A DNA stretch of 64,000 nt from NCBI GenBank assembly GCA_963786395.1, contig CAWAZD010000014.1:186001-250000 (forward strand). Direction: 5' to 3'. How positions within the stretch are numbered: position 1 is the stretch's first letter; every line of letters begins with the position of its first letter. The notes under the pieces are model-generated. The model was not told where the DNA came from and did no database searches. It worked only from the letters and a program-made list of their open reading frames with translations. Shown here in pieces: positions 60,638 through 64,000 of the stretch. A program made the position numbers and the translations under genes. The stretch comes from Fen-1301 sp963786395. GTDB lineage: Bacteria; Bacteroidota; Ignavibacteria; Ignavibacteriales; Ignavibacteriaceae.

Positions 60638-63600
60638 TTACTTTATCAGTGTCATTTTCTTTACCGAAACAAAACTCCCTGAAGTTATACGGTATATATA
60701 AATTCCCGATGGTAAATTATATCCGTTATCGTTTTTACCATTCCAGTCAACCGTATAAAATCCTCCCTCCTCCTCTCTGCTTACCAGCGTCTTAACTCTT
60801 TTCCCCAACGCGTTATATATCTCAAGCTGAACATGTCCTTTGCCCGGAAGCTGATACATTATTTTTGTTGAAGGATTAAAAGGATTGGGATAATTCTGGC
60901 TCATTTTGAATTCCGCGGGAACGCTGTTAACCGCCAATGTTCCCAAATCAGAATTTAGGTAGTCATTTAAAGAACAGCTCCCTGAAATATTTGACTCCGC
61001 ATTCTTATCTTTTATTCGGATTTTTATTGTAACAATATTTCCGCTTTCAAACGGTGCTAAACCTGAGAGAGCGATCTTAAGTTTATTCCCGCTGTAATTA
61101 TAAACTGACTGCACCCCCAGTCCTTTTCGCCCTTCCACGCTCAGTAATTCAAAATCTTTATCGCTTATGTTTAATTCCGCGTAAACAGATAATACATTCT
61201 GCGGCTCATTTAAATTAACCGGGATAGAAATTGTCCCGGCTCCGTTATCACAATTCAGATTTCCGAATTTAAGTGAACCCGAAGCCTGCAGTCTTTTAGG
61301 CAGAGTTCCGTCAGGGAATTTATTATAAATAACATTTGATAAAATCCAGGATGCGTCAAACGCTCCTACCATTCCGTCCTGGTTTACATCAGCGCTCCAG
61401 AAAGCAGGACCGGCAGGGTCAAACTGAGGTATAAGTCCCACAACTTCCTGCAGAATAATTGAAGCGTCATACGCCTGCACAAAACCATTCGAATCAACAT
61501 CTCCGCGCGAAATATAATTGTTATTCTGTCTGCCCGGAGTACCGTGCCCCGAAGATGCGCTCCAGTTTCCGGGGATTGTATTATCCATAAAAGGATTTTT
61601 CAATGACAATGTTGGACCCTTGCCGTTTGCAAGAGTGTCCCATGGAAGTGTTCCAGTAAAAGCAACTGAGTCTACAATCTGCATATCAGTATCGAATAAT
61701 CTTACCTGTTCACTTACGCTGCTTAAGCCGAATGAAAAACTTCCTATATAATTTGTTACTCCCGGAAATATAGCGGTAAACTTTGAAGCCGTCTGGCAAA
61801 GCACTAAGTAGCTGTTCGGCTGCATTACAGTGCCCGCCGGAAATATAAAATTATGCGCGTTATCATCATCTTTGAAATTGTATCCCGATATATCTACCGG
61901 CTGTGTGCTCCGATTATAAATTTCCACCCAGTCATCCGATTTGGAAGTTGACGAAGCATTATAATTTATCTCAGTAAAGATAACCGGGGAAACCATTGCG
62001 CTTCCGTCCTGTACAAAATTCGCGGTTAAATTTATATCTGTTGAAGGAGTAATATTTATCTCTGTACTGGATGCAGTGATGCTGCCCGTCCATCCGGTAA
62101 AAGAATAACCGTTTGATGCCTCGGCTGTTAGTTTTACAGGTATGTTTTTGAAATACACTCCGCTGAACGGATATTCATCTAACTTAACTGTGTTTATCTG
62201 AACCTTTCCGCCTGACTGCGATGAAACGTTAATAGTAAAATTAACAGTTCCCGCCAGACTGAATTTATTTATAAAATGCTGTCTTGCGTACTGAGGTCTG
62301 TTTACCGCGAAAGTATTTAAATAATCTACGTTGTTATTCCAGTCGGTAATATTTCCTCCCCATTTGGCAATATGCCGGGGCATTTCAGGAGCAATGGCTG
62401 CTTTAATAGTATTAATTGTATTCACCACTTTAGCCGGATCAAAAATTGTATTAACATAATCGGCGAACTTGTTTATAAAATCTGTTTTGAATTGCGGATT
62501 CAATAATAATCTTCTCAGCAGTAAAGTTGACCATGGGGGATTAGGCCAGTCGGGACCGTTCGTAGCAGTAGCCGCCGCAAGGTTGTCGTGCGTATATCCC
62601 TGCGCGGGATCAAGACCGAAACCATAATCGGTATCATAAACCATCCAGTTCCATTTACCTGTGGGAATTCTTTCGCGCCAGAATTTTATATTGCTTCCGG
62701 GCCAGTCGGTATTATCAATATAAATTTCCGAGACCATATAGCTTATAAAATTATCAACATCCATCTGGGTTTTTACATAATCATAATTTGCCTGCATGCT
62801 CATATCATTGGATGAAATATAATTGTACAGATTATTGTAATTTATATTATCCCCCTGCAGAACAGTGCCGTCCACTTCAAGCCGGTCAAGATTATCCGGA
62901 TCAACTCCATGATGCTGTGCAAGGTAATGTTCCGATTCCTTTTCTCTTAAATTATGGATGCCCCAGTACTGCCCGTTAAGAAAAACAATTGCCGGGCGGT
63001 AATCCTGAACATCAAGTCCGGTTTTCTTTAAAACTGTCTGTTCCATTTCATCGCGCATCATTGTTCCTTCATTATCCTGCCCGCCGTTCCTTAACATAAA
63101 CGACTGGTAGCTTGAGCAGGGGAGATCAGGAAAAAGTTTATACGCAATTTCATTATATCCGTATTTCCCTCTGGCAAAAACGGCAAGTGATTTCTCGGGA
63201 TTTATTCTTGACCATCCTCCCGCAATCTGAACGCCCGCGTCGATGCTGAATCCCTGTTTTCCATCCGGTTCAAATAATTCAATGTGGATTGGTTTTTCCC
63301 AGTCCTGCCAGTAATTGGCGCCGTAATACGGTTCAACCTTTTTGGCATTGGGACCCAGGACATAAATGCCCGTATTCCAGTCAAAGAAATTTGCTGAATC
63401 TGTGCTAATGGAAAATACCGGCAGATTATGATTTTCATTTATAAAATAAGTATTTGTAGTAATGCTGCTGTTTATAAAACCTGTTTTAAATGCCTTAGCC
63501 CTAAGTACCATTGTTGAATTTATATTTAGAGGGGAAGCATAAGAAGCCGAACTCATAGTAGGTTCCGATCCGTTCAATGAATATTTTATAACGGCTCCGG

Positions 63601-64000
63601 GAGTTGATTCGCTTAAAGATATAGTTACACCGCCCGAAAAAAATCCGCCTGCCGAAGAAAACTGCGGTGGATCAGTTATACCTGTATAGCCGGTAGTATT
63701 ATTTGTTGTACCGGGAGTTGTTGAAGAAAAATAAAACCAGGAGCTGCTGCCGTCCGGTTGTCTTCCTGTAGAAACATCGGGAGGAAGAGCCGGGGCAATA
63801 ACCTGATCAATTAAATTTCCGGCGGCATCGCTGAGAGATAAAGTTTCACCAGAAGCGCTTATTTTGAAACTTGTATGGAGATGGGTGAAGTCTGAAGTTC
63901 TGTTATAGCCCGAGCAGAAGACAACTAAAAACTTATGCGGCTGAATTGAGCCGGAAGGGAAGACCCATTTCAGGGGATTTGCAGGATCATCTGATAAACC
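60638..64000 (-). CDS. CotH-kinase / lamin-tail / dockerin multidomain protein with T9SS sorting domain (partial)
   Basis: The frame is open to the window edge (no start before 64000), so at least 1120 residues are present. Domains from the N-terminal side: a lamin-tail-like domain (SGSIQPHKFLVVFCSGYNRT), a chitobiase-C-type beta domain (ISLSESTPGAVIKYSLNGSE), a CotH spore-coat kinase-like domain (FMLRNGGQDNEGTMMRDEM, WNWMVYDTDYGFGLDP), an InlB/Big-type repeat (GYSFTGWTGSI), and a second lamin-tail domain (DDWVEIYNRSTQPVDISGYN). A dockerin-like domain (GDVDSNGFVQAYDASIILQE, ADVNQDGMVGAFDASWIL), a cohesin-like domain and a T9SS sorting domain (SQNYPNPFNPSTKI to SVKKMTLIK) follow. It is probably a large surface protein. 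Confidence 0.85.
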   Translation of the reverse strand, partial: GLSDDPANPLKWVFPSGSIQPHKFLVVFCSGYNRTSDFTHLHTSFKISASGETLSLSDAAGNLIDQVIAPALPPDVSTGRQPDGSSSWFYFSSTTPGTTNNTTGYTGITDPPQFSSAGGFFSGGVTISLSESTPGAVIKYSLNGSEPTMSSASYASPLNINSTMVLRAKAFKTGFINSSITTNTYFINENHNLPVFSISTDSANFFDWNTGIYVLGPNAKKVEPYYGANYWQDWEKPIHIELFEPDGKQGFSIDAGVQIAGGWSRINPEKSLAVFARGKYGYNEIAYKLFPDLPCSSYQSFMLRNGGQDNEGTMMRDEMEQTVLKKTGLDVQDYRPAIVFLNGQYWGIHNLREKESEHYLAQHHGVDPDNLDRLEVDGTVLQGDNINYNNLYNYISSNDMSMQANYDYVKTQMDVDNFISYMVSEIYIDNTDWPGSNIKFWRERIPTGKWNWMVYDTDYGFGLDPAQGYTHDNLAAATATNGPDWPNPPWSTLLLRRLLLNPQFKTDFINKFADYVNTIFDPAKVVNTINTIKAAIAPEMPRHIAKWGGNITDWNNNVDYLNTFAVNRPQYARQHFINKFSLAGTVNFTINVSSQSGGKVQINTVKLDEYPFSGVYFKNIPVKLTAEASNGYSFTGWTGSITASSTEINITPSTDINLTANFVQDGSAMVSPVIFTEINYNASSTSKSDDWVEIYNRSTQPVDISGYNFKDDDNAHNFIFPAGTVMQPNSYLVLCQTASKFTAIFPGVTNYIGSFSFGLSSVSEQVRLFDTDMQIVDSVAFTGTLPWDTLANGKGPTLSLKNPFMDNTIPGNWSASSGHGTPGRQNNNYISRGDVDSNGFVQAYDASIILQEVVGLIPQFDPAGPAFWSADVNQDGMVGAFDASWILSNVIYNKFPDGTLPKRLQASGSLKFGNLNCDNGAGTISIPVNLNEPQNVLSVYAELNISDKDFELLSVEGRKGLGVQSVYNYSGNKLKIALSGLAPFESGNIVTIKIRIKDKNAESNISGSCSLNDYLNSDLGTLAVNSVPAEFKMSQNYPNPFNPSTKIMYQLPGKGHVQLEIYNALGKRVKTLVSREEEGGFYTVDWNGKNDNGYNLPSGIYIYRITSGSFVSVKKMTLIK

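Noticed and set aside
1..64000. tRNA or rRNA genes
   Set aside because: No cloverleaf with a TTCRA-type arm and CCA end, and no rRNA core sequence, was seen on either strand by eye; a covariance search was not possible.

Overview
The window looks like a chromosomal segment of a low-G+C, Gram-negative bacterium of the Ignavibacteria/Chlorobi-Bacteroidota branch. The evidence is two exported proteins ending in type IX secretion (T9SS) sorting domains, a lipid A gene cluster (lpxB, lpxK), a pyruvate phosphate dikinase, many PAS-type sensor kinases, and an OmpA protein with thrombospondin type 3 repeats. The lineage is inferred from gene style; no rRNA or tRNA gene was found.

Layout. 0-9 kb: the 3' end of smc, a T9SS cargo protein, then a compact run of envelope genes (HAD phosphatase, ICMT-like methyltransferase, lpxB, a DUF374 acyltransferase, lpxK) and ppdK. 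9-14 kb: queA-ispD, facing a three-gene two-component cluster. 14-29 kb: uncharacterised, sensory and metabolic genes (DUF169, a PP2C-like membrane protein, an outer-membrane protein, a NarL-type kinase/regulator pair, L-lactate dehydrogenase, a TonB-like protein, a chemoreceptor, a PAS kinase). 29-38 kb: carbohydrate genes, notably an exo-glucosaminidase-type GH2 enzyme, a FucP-type transporter and a ROK kinase that together look like an amino-sugar uptake and use operon. 38-47 kb: small stress and accessory genes (VOC, DoxX, RibD-like, two SnoaL-like paralogues, AraC regulator, YceI, DODA-type dioxygenase, OmpA) separated by dispersed hairpin repeats.

47.8-56.8 kb is an accessory island. 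An IS1182-type element sits exactly in the loop of a hairpin repeat. Next come an ECF-sigma-like gene, a DUF2335 membrane protein and a small protein on the minus strand, and two paralogous DUF6266-like proteins, a membrane-anchored protein, a phage-type replication protein (split in two), a COG5526-type lysozyme and a small basic protein on the plus strand. A near-identical ~45-bp element occurs three times, once before the minus-strand operon and once before each DUF6266-like gene. This suggests a dedicated promoter, possibly read by the sigma-like protein. No terminase, portal or recognisable capsid gene is present, so the island is either a prophage remnant or an undescribed small phage-like or satellite element. 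57-64 kb: exported LamG, cohesin/dockerin and CotH-kinase/T9SS proteins, with a tandem array of the multi-hairpin repeat between them.

Four genes (acyltransferase, PAS kinase, chemoreceptor, LamG protein) are each broken by a single-base frame change, and a fifth (PP2C-like) probably is too. Assembly or read errors are the simplest explanation, but three of the breaks share one pattern: one extra T directly at an in-frame TAG or TAA. Intergenic DNA from 32 to 60 kb is unusually full of repeats: a ~245-bp element with five hairpins, a ~130-bp palindromic element, a GGTGTC/GCTGCC hairpin family with an ATGG loop, and degenerate TCCAT-type runs.
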